From contig NC_086375.1 in assembly GCF_036588685.1 (NCBI RefSeq), forward strand, positions 39,702,566 to 39,766,565: a stretch of DNA of 64,000 bases. Direction: 5' to 3'. Each line of letters starts with the position of its first letter. Position 1 is the stretch's first letter. Both the position numbers and the translations under genes were made by a program. The notes under the pieces were generated by a model. That model did not search any database. It was given only the letters and a program-made list of their open reading frames with translations, and had not been told where the DNA came from. The stretch comes from Mytilus trossulus. Lineage: Eukaryota; Mollusca; Bivalvia; Mytilida; Mytilidae. Positions 22,976-36,000 of this stretch are shown piece by piece.

Positions 22976-24629
22976 CATAATAAGTGAATAAAATTAAAAA
23001 AATCTTAATTTCAAAAGTACTAATAAATAAGAAGACTGTTTTGAGATGGCAAAGTTCAACACAACAAATTTTGTTTTTTATTTTGACTGATTTTTGAGAA
23101 TCCTGTAGAAAGTGTCAGAACTTATCAATATTATCTACCTTTCAGATTTGTCAAACATCATTGTGGTCATTCTAAAAATAAAACCTTGACTGATGATTGT
23201 CTTGTGATGTGTCAGTGCAAATAGGCTAAATTGAGATGAGAATTCATAATAGTTTTTATGCAAATGATATAAGGATCATAGTCCATGGAAACTTTTTCAT
23301 TTTTTATATGTACAACTATATGTCAAGAGTGTTTTGAATAATTCTCTTGTTTCCAAAATTTATACAAAATTTTTGGTGCTTCATAATTCTGCATGAGTTT
23401 TATTCTTTGTTTATTTATTAGTTAAGAGTTCATTTGACTTTGCAAAGAATTTGATTTAACGTCTATGAAATATTTTCCTTTGTTTTTTTACAGCAGTTAA
23501 AATGAAATGTTCTTTCAAAGTCTAATAAACTCGTAAATTTTATTTACTGAGTTTTGTTTTGCATATTTTACCTTTTATTATAATATAGGTTTTGCATAAA
23601 TCTTTGAGATAACTGAATGTATATGATGCAATAATATTAACTATGTAACCTTTGACGATTAAGTGCAGATATATAGATACTACATAGAATGTTATTAAAT
23701 TTTGTTAATGATTATTATATGTTTATATTAAAAATAAAATTATAGCAATGATATGGCAACACAAACTTTAATTACAATTGAATTATTTGTTTGTTGAACC
23801 AAACACATGCATCATGATTTTGATATTTCATGTTAGTGTCAATGTAAATCAAAGAGGGCACTTCAAATGCAGCACATTCAGAATGAATAAGTTGATTTTT
23901 TGCCCAAATTATGCTGTGGTTCTTCACCTTTTAGTTTGCTCTCTAGTACTGAGTAGTATTCTTTGTTTGTCTTTTTGTTTTTCATGATATATTTAGTCTT
24001 TCTTTGACTTTTGATTTTTTTATTCCTTTTTTGTATGTTCCCCTTTACTTTATATTGCAATTGTCTATTAAAGCCATTTCTTGCATTTGTCTTAAAGCCA
24101 TTTATTGCAGCTGATTTATTGCATTTGTCTATTAAAGCCAGTGTAAATATCCATAAAACATATTTTTGAATAAAGCAACCATCTTCTTATTACGGCTTTT
24201 CTCTCCTGCACCATTGATTTAAAGTTTTCCAAATGTGGGTATTTGTTAACCTCTTCTTTGAAGGTTGTTGTAAAGTGTTTTACCCTTGTCTATTGACCAT
24301 CTGCCCTTATATCGGTCCGTCTGATTCAATACCATCACATTCTTCATGTGAACTTCAAATCAGAGCTTTCTGAATTTTATTACCAGGCATGCTATACTGT
24401 TTAAAGCTTTTCATATTCATCTCTTGATCAACTTCTTATTTATCAAATATATTTATGCCCATAGTTTCAATATTTGTCACTTTTTTTCTCTGGAACTAAA
24501 AATCTGTGAGTTACGTCTTTCAAATGGATATTACATGGATTTGATTTTAAAATGTTGTATTTATCGTAAGAAAGTTTATTTAAATTTGAATAGCACAGAT
24601 TGTGTAAAATGGTTTTAATATATTCTCAT

Positions 24630-24762
24630 TTATATCTCTTCAACTTTGTACTTGTTTGGCTTTATAACTATTTTGATCTGAGCGTCACTGATGAGTCTTA
24701 TAAAGAGGAAATGCGTGTCTGGCGTATTAAATTATAATCCTGGTACCTTTGATAACTATTTA
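24630..24762 (-). repeat. Dispersed repeat family B, copy 1 (inverted)
   Basis: Reverse complement of the core shared by all B copies: CGCCAGACGCGCGTTTCGTC (here diverged), then 'agactcatcagtgacgctca', then 'gttgaagagcattgagga' in the longer copies. Non-coding; probably a short retroposon. Confidence 0.65.
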
Positions 24763-25899
24763 TTTTAAATGATAGATATACAGTAGTTCAAACAAGGCAT
24801 CTGTCAGGTTATTTCTTGATTGCAAAGCATGTTACTATAAATACATAATAAAAAAAGGAATTAGGGTACATTCAGAGAATTCAGCAACAAAAGAGAAATC
24901 TTTGACTAAAGGTGAATTTAACTTATCATAAATCCCTGAGAGCTTCTTTGAATGATAAGCAAAGAAAAAAAAGAAGAAATATCTTGCATTCATAGAATTC
25001 CCAAACTATATAAACCTCTTTACGAAAAACTACACATATAAGCTTTTCCTCTGTCAATTGCTCTAATTGAAATATTATCTTGAAGTCACAGGTCTAAAAA
25101 AAAAATCAGAAATCAAATTCTATTAGAAGCATTAACCAAATGTGGTTCTGAAAAAGTCTCATGAGCTTCTTCAATATTCGAGCCGTAAATGAATACTAGA
25201 AATACGTTTGATTAGTGTTCGGTATTGTCCAGTTGAAAGTATTTCATGCATATTGGGAACATTAACAAGAGATAATTTCTGTGAAGTCGGTCTGCTGGGA
25301 GTTGAATTCAAATTTGCCTGACACTGTAAAAGAGCACAAGTTGGATTACTACAAGTATTCAACATTGAAACAACCAATATATGTATCTTTTTAAAAAGTT
25401 GCAAGGGTTCTTCGCCATGTGCAGACAGCGTTTCATCTCTATACACCAAGCATCAGTAAAACATCTTCAATCCAATCTACGGGATATGAGAATTGAATCT
25501 GACAATATATATTTCTTTACCTCAGTCAATTTTTCGCATACTCAGAAAATACGAAAGCTGAACACTTTAATAATGCTCTACATATTTAACTACTTGCCCT
25601 AAAATGAAAGATTAAAACCCTGTTTAAATAAATATAAGCAAAGTCCACACATTCATTGCTCTCTAACAAAATTCAATGTATTTTGAAAAGAACACCATTT
25701 TCTACAGTGAACATGATGTTGCACAATGTCATAGTGTGCTCAAGTTTCTAACATGTATTAAAGACTACAGCTGTGTATTGTCGGTTGCTGAATGTCCGAC
25801 AGATAATTCATACAACTACGGGTACTTATTGTGCCCTCTTTTTCTTACCAGCTTTGTATTTCAACGAGTCTGATAGAACCCCTCTATTATTTAAGAAAT

Positions 25900-28800
25900 A
25901 AACAAATTTTAGAGCATACACACTTAAATACAGCTACATCATATTAAAGATGTTAATGACATTACATTGAAAATAACAATGGATATTTTTGTTTGCACAT
26001 TGTTGAAAATAAATTGAGAAATGCTTTATATCTATATAAGGGCATACTATTTGATCAGGTTATAACTATGTGTCTTAAGTTTAAGAATTATACCTTTGAT
26101 TTGCAGTGATGGCTTGGTGATTGTTACAAGTTACTGTGAGTGTATTTACATTTTTCATATGATTCATATATCTGTCATAACAAAGTTTTATTTGTTATAT
26201 ATCTTGGATCCGTTATCTTGGTTAACCGGTTCACATTGTGACATTTGTATTGTGATGTTTATCCTGCCTGTGGTTTTACTAAGTGTATTTTATGGATATT
26301 TTTTAAAAGGTCTTTCTTTTACGCCGGGAAAGACCTAATTGTTTATCTCTAATTTTATATTTATAATAATTTTTTCAGTTTTCTTTATTTCAAATTTAAT
26401 TGCTGCAGTATGTGATTTATTTTTGTATTAATTTATTCACAGGTTATAAATGCACAAACAAATATTGCAACCCTTTAAAACTGAATTTGATTTTTTTTCA
26501 ACTTTCAGCATTCATTTGTTTTCCAGAAGGGGAATTACGTAAAACGGTAGTCGTTTAGAATTGTCTTTGTATGTTGATATTTAACATAATCTATTGTCTT
26601 TTATTTATGCTGCATTAATTTAAATTTACCTTATACAATTTCAAAAGTGTATAGAAATCAAATATTTTAAAGTGTTTTAAAGAATATCATGCTCATTATG
26701 GTAGTGTACAATTTATTAAAAAAAATAATGGCTTACTATGCGGTATTGGTTTTCCTCATTGTTCGTGGCTGTATGTTGATGAATATTAGTTAACTTCATT
26801 GTAATTTTGTCTTTGGTGGAGACTTGTCTCACTTACAAACATACGACATCTTAATTAAGAAAAATATTCACCAAATTCTTCATATACGTCAATACATCAA
26901 TGTCAAAAAAAAGGAGACAAAAGATACCAGAGGAACAGTTAAACGTCTTTTCAATTGTTTGTCAAAATGCTTTGTCTCTATGTCTTTTTTGTGCTTCTTT
27001 GTTACATAGTTGAATGTCTTTATAGTGATTACGATCATAACACAATGTTGACTGGTTTACCACTATTTTGAAATGTTTACCTATTATGTCTGTTTTTTGT
27101 TTTGTTCAATCATAGTTGTCAATATAATGGATTTTATGCTACTGTGATACAAGTTAAAGGTTACGGTAGCTACAAAACCAGGTTCATTTCACGATTTTCT
27201 GCATAAGAAAAGTAAAAAATAAGACAATTGTTAACCATTCTTTTGGCGTGCTTGAGCATTTGACTTTCCGTTTTGAATTTTCCTCGGAGTCCAGTATTTT
27301 TTCAATTTTATTTTTTGTCAATCTTTGAGAGTCCTCGAAATAATTTTTAGCCTGTTGCTCATTATTACCATAACTAAAACTACATACCTGGTGGTCCCAT
27401 CTAGTGAAAATATTTTGGATCTGTATTTTCGGACACTTTTTACAGTTATTAGTTATTTTTATATATGATATGCAAATAAATATAGTAGGCCAATGTGTAC
27501 AATAATTATATCATTCCATATTAAATATTGCTATACATTTTAATCAGAACCTAAGAATACTAGAGTACCAATCAGCCTTAAAAAGAACAAAACCACCACA
27601 CCCTTTTAAATAAACAGTTAAATTATCATACGTGACATAATTATATAATGTCAAATGTAAAAGCAGATACATAATGTCGTTTCCGATGAGATTCTTAGAA
27701 TCCGTTAAGTATTCTTTAAATTTTCAACACTTGTTACCATAATTTCTGACAGATGAATAAATGCTGTTCATGAACGTCCTTGTAAACTGTAGACTGCTTA
27801 ATTCTTTATACTTAAGACAACTTGATTTGTTTTACAGTTAAATACAACCTTGATGAATCTTGCTATAAAAAAGGTATTCCAAGAATCACTGTCGTGAAAA
27901 GATTTGCCAATCTTTCAAACTCGCTTGAACGCTATAAATATTGTCTGCAAACACAAATATACTAGACCATACTAAGATGCAACTATTCTAAAAAAATCGA
28001 ATTCTTTTAGCACCGGATTTGACAACGCATTCAACAACTTTACTTAAATTTTCAATCCAATTCAATAATCGTAACTTAAGCTTCTACCCTATAAAGATAT
28101 GAATGACATTCTATTGAAAATAACGGTTAATGGGGCAACTTATTTGACATACTATCGGGAAATGTTTGATATATGCTTTCTACTGGTATATAATAATGCA
28201 GTAGGTTTAATCAGTTTAAGAATTATACCTTTAATTTGTAGATGGATGGTTTTGTGATTGTTTGAAATTGCTGCGAGTATTCACATTTTTATATGATTCG
28301 TATCAACCCATCTGTCATAACACAGTTTTATTCGTTATTTATCTTTGATCAGTTATCTTGTTTAACCGGTTTACGTTGTGACATTTGTGTTGTGAGATGT
28401 ATCCTGCATGTGGTTTTAAAAAGTGTGTATACATGTTTTGTTGGTATTTAGGGCCTATCTCTTACGTTGGAAGAACCTATATTGTTTTCGCTTATTTGAT
28501 GTTTGTTATAATTGTTTTGATTTTTCTTTTTTTTTCGAATTTAATTGCTGCATAATGTGATGAAAGTGTTTGTATGACTTTACTCATATAGTACAAATGA
28601 ACAAACTAATGGTGCAACCTTTGAAACTGAATAAATGACTGACCCGTGCTAAAAGACAATCCTGCAGAAAACCATGCAATATCCAGAAAATCGTCGAAAT
28701 CGACAATCACAACTAAGACAAATTTTTATACATCATCTTAATCATTGACAGATCTCTTGCGCAAAAAAGACAAAGACAAAAGAGTTTCAAAAAAGAGTAG

Positions 28801-29340
28801 GCTAATGTCGATTCAAGGCAGCACTCGCTCCCGCAAAGTAGAAAGGAATTGATATAAGTTGCAATAACTTGTTTCCCAATCCACTATAAATAAATATGTT
28901 TTAAAAAATTAAAAGCAAGCCAATGTGTTAGTTAAATGAATCCATATTAAATATGGATATGTATTACAATCAGGAGCTAAGTATACTAGAGTACCAACCA
29001 GCCTAGAAAAGAATAAAAACACCACACCCTTTTAAATAAACAAATAAATTTGCATACGTGACATAACTATATAATGTCAAATGTAAAAGCAGATGCATTA
29101 AGTGGTTTCGCTTGAGATTGTTAGAATTCGTTAAGTATTCTTATAAATGTTCAACACTTGTCATCATAAGCTGTGAAAGATGCATACATGCTGTTCATGA
29201 AAGTCCTTGAAACTTTTAGACTGCTTAATTCTATGTGCTTAAAACAACTCGAAATTCTTAAAAAAAAATTAAAGTTTAATACAAACCTTGATGAAACCTG
29301 TCATCAATAAAAACAAAAACTAATCCACGCATCACTTAAA
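25900..29340. repeat. Diverged tandem duplication in the intergenic interval
   Basis: 26040-26490 matches 28175-28640 (for example 'aagaattatacctttgattt' versus 'aagaattatacctttaattt', and 'accggtt' with 'tgtgacatttgt'). 27545-27890 matches 28972-29310 ('caccacacccttttaaataa' in both; 'atgctgttcatga' in both). The order is kept, with about 1 kb extra in the left unit. A third partial copy of the unit's beginning may lie at 29655-29790. No protein frame is conserved between units. Confidence 0.75.
27080..27330 (+). repeat. Dispersed repeat family E, copy 1 (diverged)
   Basis: Shares 'aaaccagg/attca...attttctgcat', 'gagcatttgactttccg' and 'tcggagtccagtattttt' with the clearer copy at 55436-55720. 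Confidence 0.5.
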
Positions 29341-29424
29341 TGTCAAAATGTAGATATTTCCAATGAACCACATTAAATTATGTCTGGAAAGAATCTTTAA
29401 ACTAAAATGAATGTAAGCTTACTA

Positions 29425-29605
29425 AATAGTTATCAAAAGTACCTGGATTATAATTTTATACGCCAGACGCGCGTTTCGTCTACATAAGACTCATCAGTGA
29501 CGCTCAGATCAAAATAGTTAAAAAGCCAAACAAATACAAAGTTGAAGAGCATTGAGGACCCAAAATTCCAAAAAGTTGTGCCAAATACGGCTAAGGTAAT
29601 CTACT
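29425..29605 (+). repeat. Dispersed family B, copy 2
   Basis: Contains the full core CGCCAGACGCGCGTTTCGTC, 'actcatcagtgacgctcag' and 'gttgaagagcattgaggac'. The best preserved copy in the window. Confidence 0.75.
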
Positions 29606-31521
29606 CCTGGGGTAAGAGGAGTACTAAAAACTAATATTCCTACCTTTTTGCACCAGGATTTATCACGCTATCAGCAAAGTTAGCCTTAATTTTCAATTTA
29701 ATTTAATCTAAACTCTCTCCTGCTATTTACATCAAAGAATATTGCAATGTTATGAAAAGGACAAAGAGTGCAACTTATTAAGAATCCAAGGCCTTAGGGT
29801 AAAAATATTTTAAGAAACTTATAAATTTGTATGGAACTTTTTTTAACTTGGCGTATATCTTTGGTTTTATTTCTGGAATACGACCTTTGGGCAATTGGTT
29901 TCAAAAACAGAATTGTCGTAATGTAGTATAACTTGTCTCTTAGGATGTATGTGATTCTGTATATTGTATTGATATAAGGGGCACTAAGACATAACCCAAT
30001 TTATAAAAATATATAAGATTTTTGTGCGCATTAGTGTGGTTCGCTATAGACATTTAAAGATAGACATTGCAAATTAAAAAAAGAAGATTTTACTAGCATA
30101 AAAATAAATAGACCTGTGTATACGAAAGAACATAATATTTGAAATTGTGTCATTTGAGTGAGGAGTAATTATTTTATGATGATTATATAATGCGAAGACT
30201 GACAATTCAAAATAAAAAAAAGAGATCATTTTAGAAATACCAATACCAAACATAAAAGCACTCAGCCAATAGATCTCATGGAGATTAAGTCTTAGCGAGC
30301 AATTGAAAGGACACAGTGGTAATTCATTTACTTTACATTTACTTGTAGGAATTCATACACTTTTAAATTGCATTTATTTGTAGTATTTTTTACTGTCTAC
30401 ATATATTTGTAACACATAACTTAATTCATTGTTTTTCAAAATCATTTATTATTTGAAAGCGGATTTCTCAAACAAACGTGATTACACCTACTTATAATAT
30501 ATAAGAAATATCTTCCTTACAAAGGAAATGCACACTTCAATACAATATAAATATAATATATTTTCAAATACATTTTGGGAAGAAAAATATAAACTTTTCA
30601 ATTTTAATTTCTTTTTTACAAAACGTGTTTATGTGATTCTATATATTATCTCTAACATAAATGTTACAGTAAGCTTGCATTTTAAAGAGCTATTTATCTT
30701 CGAATTCAATCCCGTTTTCGTTACGTTGTGTTGTATATGAAATAACTGTATGTCAACAATTTAGATCTAATAAGTGACCCAACATTCAATGAACTAAATG
30801 TATATATGACAAAGCATGAAAAGATTCAACATATTTTATATAAAAAAGATCTATTATCTAAAGTTGATGAACCTGGTATTATAATTTTGCGAGAAGAAAC
30901 CTAAGAAAAGTCTATGTTTTTGAATATATTCAGACTTAGTAAAAGAATCGTCGTTTGTTTTATATGATGATGCATTGAAGTAATCATAAAAAATGGATTA
31001 CACTTCAAACATGCAAATAGGGCACTTCTCTCTCAGGCGTGTGACGGAATTTTTGCATGTTTAACTAAGAGAGATAAACCTTTAATTCTAACATGTGTTG
31101 CGTAAAATGATTCATTTAAGAATAATTAAATTTCATTCCATTCTAAAGGAGGGGAACAACTAAACGTCTAAGAGGTGTAAAGGTTGTGATATTTGCATAA
31201 GTAAGATTTGTATTAATGATACTAAGGTGAAAAAGTTAAAATTAATATTAAAGTTAAAAAATCAAGTGTTTTATTTTTTTATATAAAATGGGCGTTTCTT
31301 GAAATACGCTGTATGCTACGAGTGCAATTTAATCAGGAAGATTATCGTTCGGTTTTAACTTTTCTGGTTTTAAGTAGACAAAGCTACTTGGGTTTCTCGT
31401 TACCCATGATGCACTAGTTTTTGTGTATTGCACATTGAGTGACAAGTATTTAATGTTTTATTTATTTATTTATGGATATCTATGCATAAATTTTTAATTA
31501 ACACCTGTCAATTAAAAGATA

Positions 31522-33018
31522 ATGGATGACATTCCGTCAAATCTTAAAGGTGTACAACTTTTGCATAGTGGGCAACGTGAAGAATTACAATCTAAATGGC
31601 GCTGCTGGTACGAACGAAAAATTTCGTCTGAAACAAACCGAGAGGAAATTCCAAAATGGAAACAGCTTTTAGCGACACACCGTTTTTCTTTTCCTAAAAA
31701 TGATGACGAGGAAAATTCTGAAGTAACAAACCAAGAAGGTTTTGATATTGAAGACGACTTTAATGAAAATACTTTGTTACAAGACCATCTTTTTACTGAC
31801 GATAATAGAATCAATTGGTCGTCTGGCAATGATTTAACTTGTGCATTGCAAACTGATAATTCAGAACCGAAACGATCTACTAAATTGGAAAACATAGACT
31901 TTACAGTTGGAAATCACGAAACAGAAGAGGAAAACAGTATAGCGAATTCAACTTCGTGGACAGAATCTATTCATGCGGAGGATTTAAATGCAGACGAATG
32001 TGCCAATACAATTAAACACGATGATGTTAAATCAGGAGACAGTGAACTGAATCCGTCATTGTGGTTTGCAAGATCCAACATAAACGACAACTTGAATCCA
32101 AGAAGAAAAATTGACAATGTAAATGCCAAAAACACCTCAACAGGGTTTATTTCAGAACATTTTCAGAATTTAAAAACAAACAATGCAGATTATAGAGTTG
32201 AAAATGACAATTCTAAGGATAAGGATAGCATTATGAATCCAAGTTTTTTCATGGATCCTGTCAAAAAAAAGGATTTTCAAAGTGAACGCGAAAAGACTAA
32301 CTTAAATACCGATAATAACAATATAAAAAGATCGTCGAATATAGGAAATCACAGTGATCTTCAGCCAAATATTCCAATTTTTGTCAGTGAAACCTCCGAA
32401 GAACATTCCACTAGATACATCAACGACTGGGAGAACCTTTCCGATTTTCCGAATCTTGGGTCCACACCGTCTGTTTCAAACACTGATACTGACAGTATAA
32501 TTGACAAAGACAGGGAAGCAGCTCCAATGCAGCTTTATTGTCCATATCCCCCGAAATTACCAAGAAACAAATCGGAAATTCCAGTTGAAAATTCGAGAGA
32601 AAATTTGGTACCTACAGCAGATTATCCTGATGCTACTAATTTAATAACAGAGCCTACTGCACAAAGATACAATGGAAGAGAACAAAACTCTCCAGTAGAT
32701 TTTTGTCTTGAGAACTATATGATAAATACGAATAACATTGCAAATAGGCTTGGGGCAAATACTATAACGATACCATCTGCCGAACAGATATCACAGGGAG
32801 ACAATTCATCAATAAGTGAACACAGGTATGATAATTTCCCGGGTGTGAGTAAAGCAAAATGGATGGAATTACTGGACAGTTGGAAAATAGGTGGCCGTAT
32901 GCTAAAGCCACCACAGAACAGCACACGAAGCAGTGTGTCTCCAATATCAGAATGCTCAACTGAAGGAAGATGCAGAATAAATGGAACAATTACATCTATA
33001 GATAGAGGCTTCTTTAGG
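31522..33018 (+). CDS. Membrane protein exon 1: 499-residue cytoplasmic region
   Basis: One long exon starting MDDIPSNLKG and ending ITSIDRGFFR, with donor TTTAGG|GTAGGT in phase 0. It is rich in Asp, Glu, Asn and Ser. A proline-rich stretch (CPYPPKLPRNK) lies near residue 340. Two K-x-W-x-x-LL-like segments sit at the ends (PKWKQLL near 44-50 and AKWMELL near 445-451). No known domain is recognised. Without the splice, the frame closes after nine more residues at 33048. Confidence 0.85.
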
Positions 33019-36000
33019 GTAGGTCAATTTCTTAAATACATTACTTAGAACTTGTCGCTGTTTTGCTAATAGATACACTATGAATGTATAGATATACGAT
33101 CTACTGCACCCTAATGTTAGGTATGAGTCACAATGCACATGCAAAAATAAAAAGGATTTTAGGACAGAAAGACTACTTATAATGGTGTTCATATTTTTAT
33201 ATATTCAAAGTTCAAAGTCATGTCTAAAATGAAAGCGAATTTCAACTGTTATTTTCCCGTATTCATGAGAATAATAACCTATATTGAATGTACAATGAAA
33301 AGTCTAAAAAGATCAGAACTTTATAATCTGTAGTGCATATCTTTTCAACTTCGATTTTTCTTCTGTAAATATGCTTTATATATGAAAAGAAGCGTTACCG
33401 ATTTCACGATATGTCACTATCATGCAGGATTGAAGGGAAGAAAAAGAAATAGAAAGAATAAGAAAACTAGATATTTGTAATATTTCTCACACTATTAATA
33501 TGCTTGAAAAGTACATGATTAAAGTATCAATGTACTTATTTGAGCCTTATCCAAGACAAGGGTAACTTCAAGTTATTTGTAAATATTAGTCAGAATTGAA
33601 GTATATTCACTTAAGAATATAATGAAACATTGCACATATTACATAAATAATCTTAATGAGAGTAAATAACAGGTCAATGTTAATGTAAGCAGGCTTATAG
33701 CATTAAAGGTACCATTGCTTCTGCACAATAAATGCATTTTTACAATTAACCTCTGTACAGTAAAGATCGGAACCAACATATATATGAAAATTAAAAAAAA
33801 ACACGAATCAAAATTAGACCAATAACAGTGGCTAATTCGCCGGCGCTCGATAAATAGAAAGTATGCTATTTTGTTGATCAAAGACAAGGAGTGCCAATTT
33901 TGAAATTAAAAATAATTCTGTTTACAAATATACAATTCAAAGAACTGACTTTTATTCAAAACCTTTTTTTTTAATTTGAAGCCATGTGAGTGTTTTTGTT
34001 CGATTGTATAATGTTTTATCAAATTTTTATGCATCAAAATTTTTATCTGATATTTAGTTAAAACATACAGTTAAAAAATCTGACATTGTTATAGTATGCA
34101 TTCATGTAGCATTACATTAACTGATTCTAGAAATAATTTAAACTCAACATGTTTTGATATGATTTCATTTCTATGTATTTAAAAAAAATATTCTACACAT
34201 TAATATTTTTATATTTGGATTTATAAATGACGTTTTATTAATTTAACAATTACATATACATACCGATCATTAATGCCCAGCTCCAGCAAAGTAGCTATGG
34301 GAATTTGCTATAGAAATGTGATATTTTGCAGGCTTTATTTATGATATATTAATTGGTGTCGGCAAAATAGCAACTGTTTAATAAAAACACAACTCGGACA
34401 AGGATCCAGAGCTATGAATGCAGGAGATACATACAGCTTGATTTAATATGATTTCGGAATTCGGAATTCAATAATAAAGATCTATATAGTTGGTTTTATT
34501 ACATATGATCTTATAAAAATAAAATATATGAATGCATTGTGGTCCCTAATCATCTAAACATTAACGAACAGTAATTCAGTAGAAATGTACCTCATATATA
34601 CTAAACTCCGAAACAAATAGATAAACAAAAACAAAAAAACAACATACAAGACTAACAAAGGCCACAGGCTTCTGACTTGGGACAGGTGCAAAACATGTTT
34701 TGTGAGATCAAAGCCCTTTCCCTATGCTTTCAGCCAATTTGGAACAAATAAACACATATCAATGCGCACAGTAAAATTCAGTTCAAAAGATGTAAAAATA
34801 GGTAACAGAAGAAAATAAACAAATCGTAATAATTGTGTTTATTTTGATTCATGGTAGCGGGTCATTTAGATAACAGAGAAGGATTAAAAAGAACACTTTA
34901 ACGTGATTTATTATTATGACAAATCAACTTTTTACAGTCAATGGCAATATATCATCACACGCCTTTGCACATCGTAATAATGAATACATCTGAATTTCTC
35001 AATAACTCTGGTCGAAGAGTTTGATCATGCAAATTAAAAAGTATCGATGAATGCCGATAATTTTTAGCTAGTCCAACAGTCCTTTAACATAATGTCATTC
35101 TGGCGTTTGCATCTGTAAGTGTAATGTAATGATCAACCGTAGTTTCCCTCAATCCACATCGATCTCCTTTGAAACTATTCCTAAATATGCTGAAAAAGGG
35201 GGATATAATTTGTTTCTTAACATCAGAAAGTGCTACTGTCCCGGTAGCTGTTTGTTACAAAGTGCCAGTTTCAAATTAAATTCATACCCAATCATGACTT
35301 CACAAATCGAGTCTCGGTACCAATTTCATGGCGGAAACCACAATACCCAGCCGAAAAGTGAGATTACTACGTGTAGTTTAGCAATAAGACTTCCAAATAA
35401 TTATCAAAGTAAACAGGATTATGATTTAATACGCCAGACGCGCGTTTCGTCTTCATAAGACTCATCAGTGACACTCAAATCAAAATAGTTATGAAGCCAA
35501 ACAAGTCAAAGGTTGAGGAGCATTGAGGATCCGAAGCCACTCGATACCGAGAATATAAATGAATATGGAAATAAGGGAATTTCAATAACAAACATTAAAA
35601 AAATAAGACAATACTACAAGATTAAATACTAATGAAAACTTAAAATTAATAGTTGCAATTCTTCTTAATTATACATTACAAAATAGAACATGACTCAACG
35701 AAAATATTTTGACTTTTAATGATTTCAATTAGAGCATATGGAAACACTACTTAAAAAACAACGTAAGCTGTTATCTTCAGTTTTTTTGCTAATGATAAAT
35801 GACTGCTCGTGCCATAAGGTGTTAAGATATGTGTTTTTGATAACTACTGTTTGACAGACATGCATTCGTTTAATAAGATTGTAAGTGCATGAACACAAAA
35901 ATTTCAAATTAAATTGGTAGATGCTAAATATGCAGAGCTGAATCTGTATTTATTCTGAATGTTATCCCGTGGTTTTCGTGACGATTGATTTTCTATTTTG

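Larger units (their letters stand above)
22677..31521. other. 8.8 kb intergenic interval
   Basis: Lies between the desulfhydrase stop and the start of the membrane-protein gene. It contains candidate poly(A) sites, several dispersed repeats and a diverged tandem duplication (listed separately). Open frames here are short, lack recognisable motifs and partly fall inside repeats, so I call no gene. Confidence 0.7.

Noticed and set aside
25171..25602. Overlapping open frames on both strands
   Set aside because: No recognisable domain, no splice context and no paralogue in the window; they may be chance or repeat-derived.
31512..31895. Minus-strand frame opposite exon 1
   Set aside because: Shadow of the long plus-strand coding exon.
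35129..35458. 109-codon plus-strand frame
   Set aside because: Its end is translated family B repeat; no motif.
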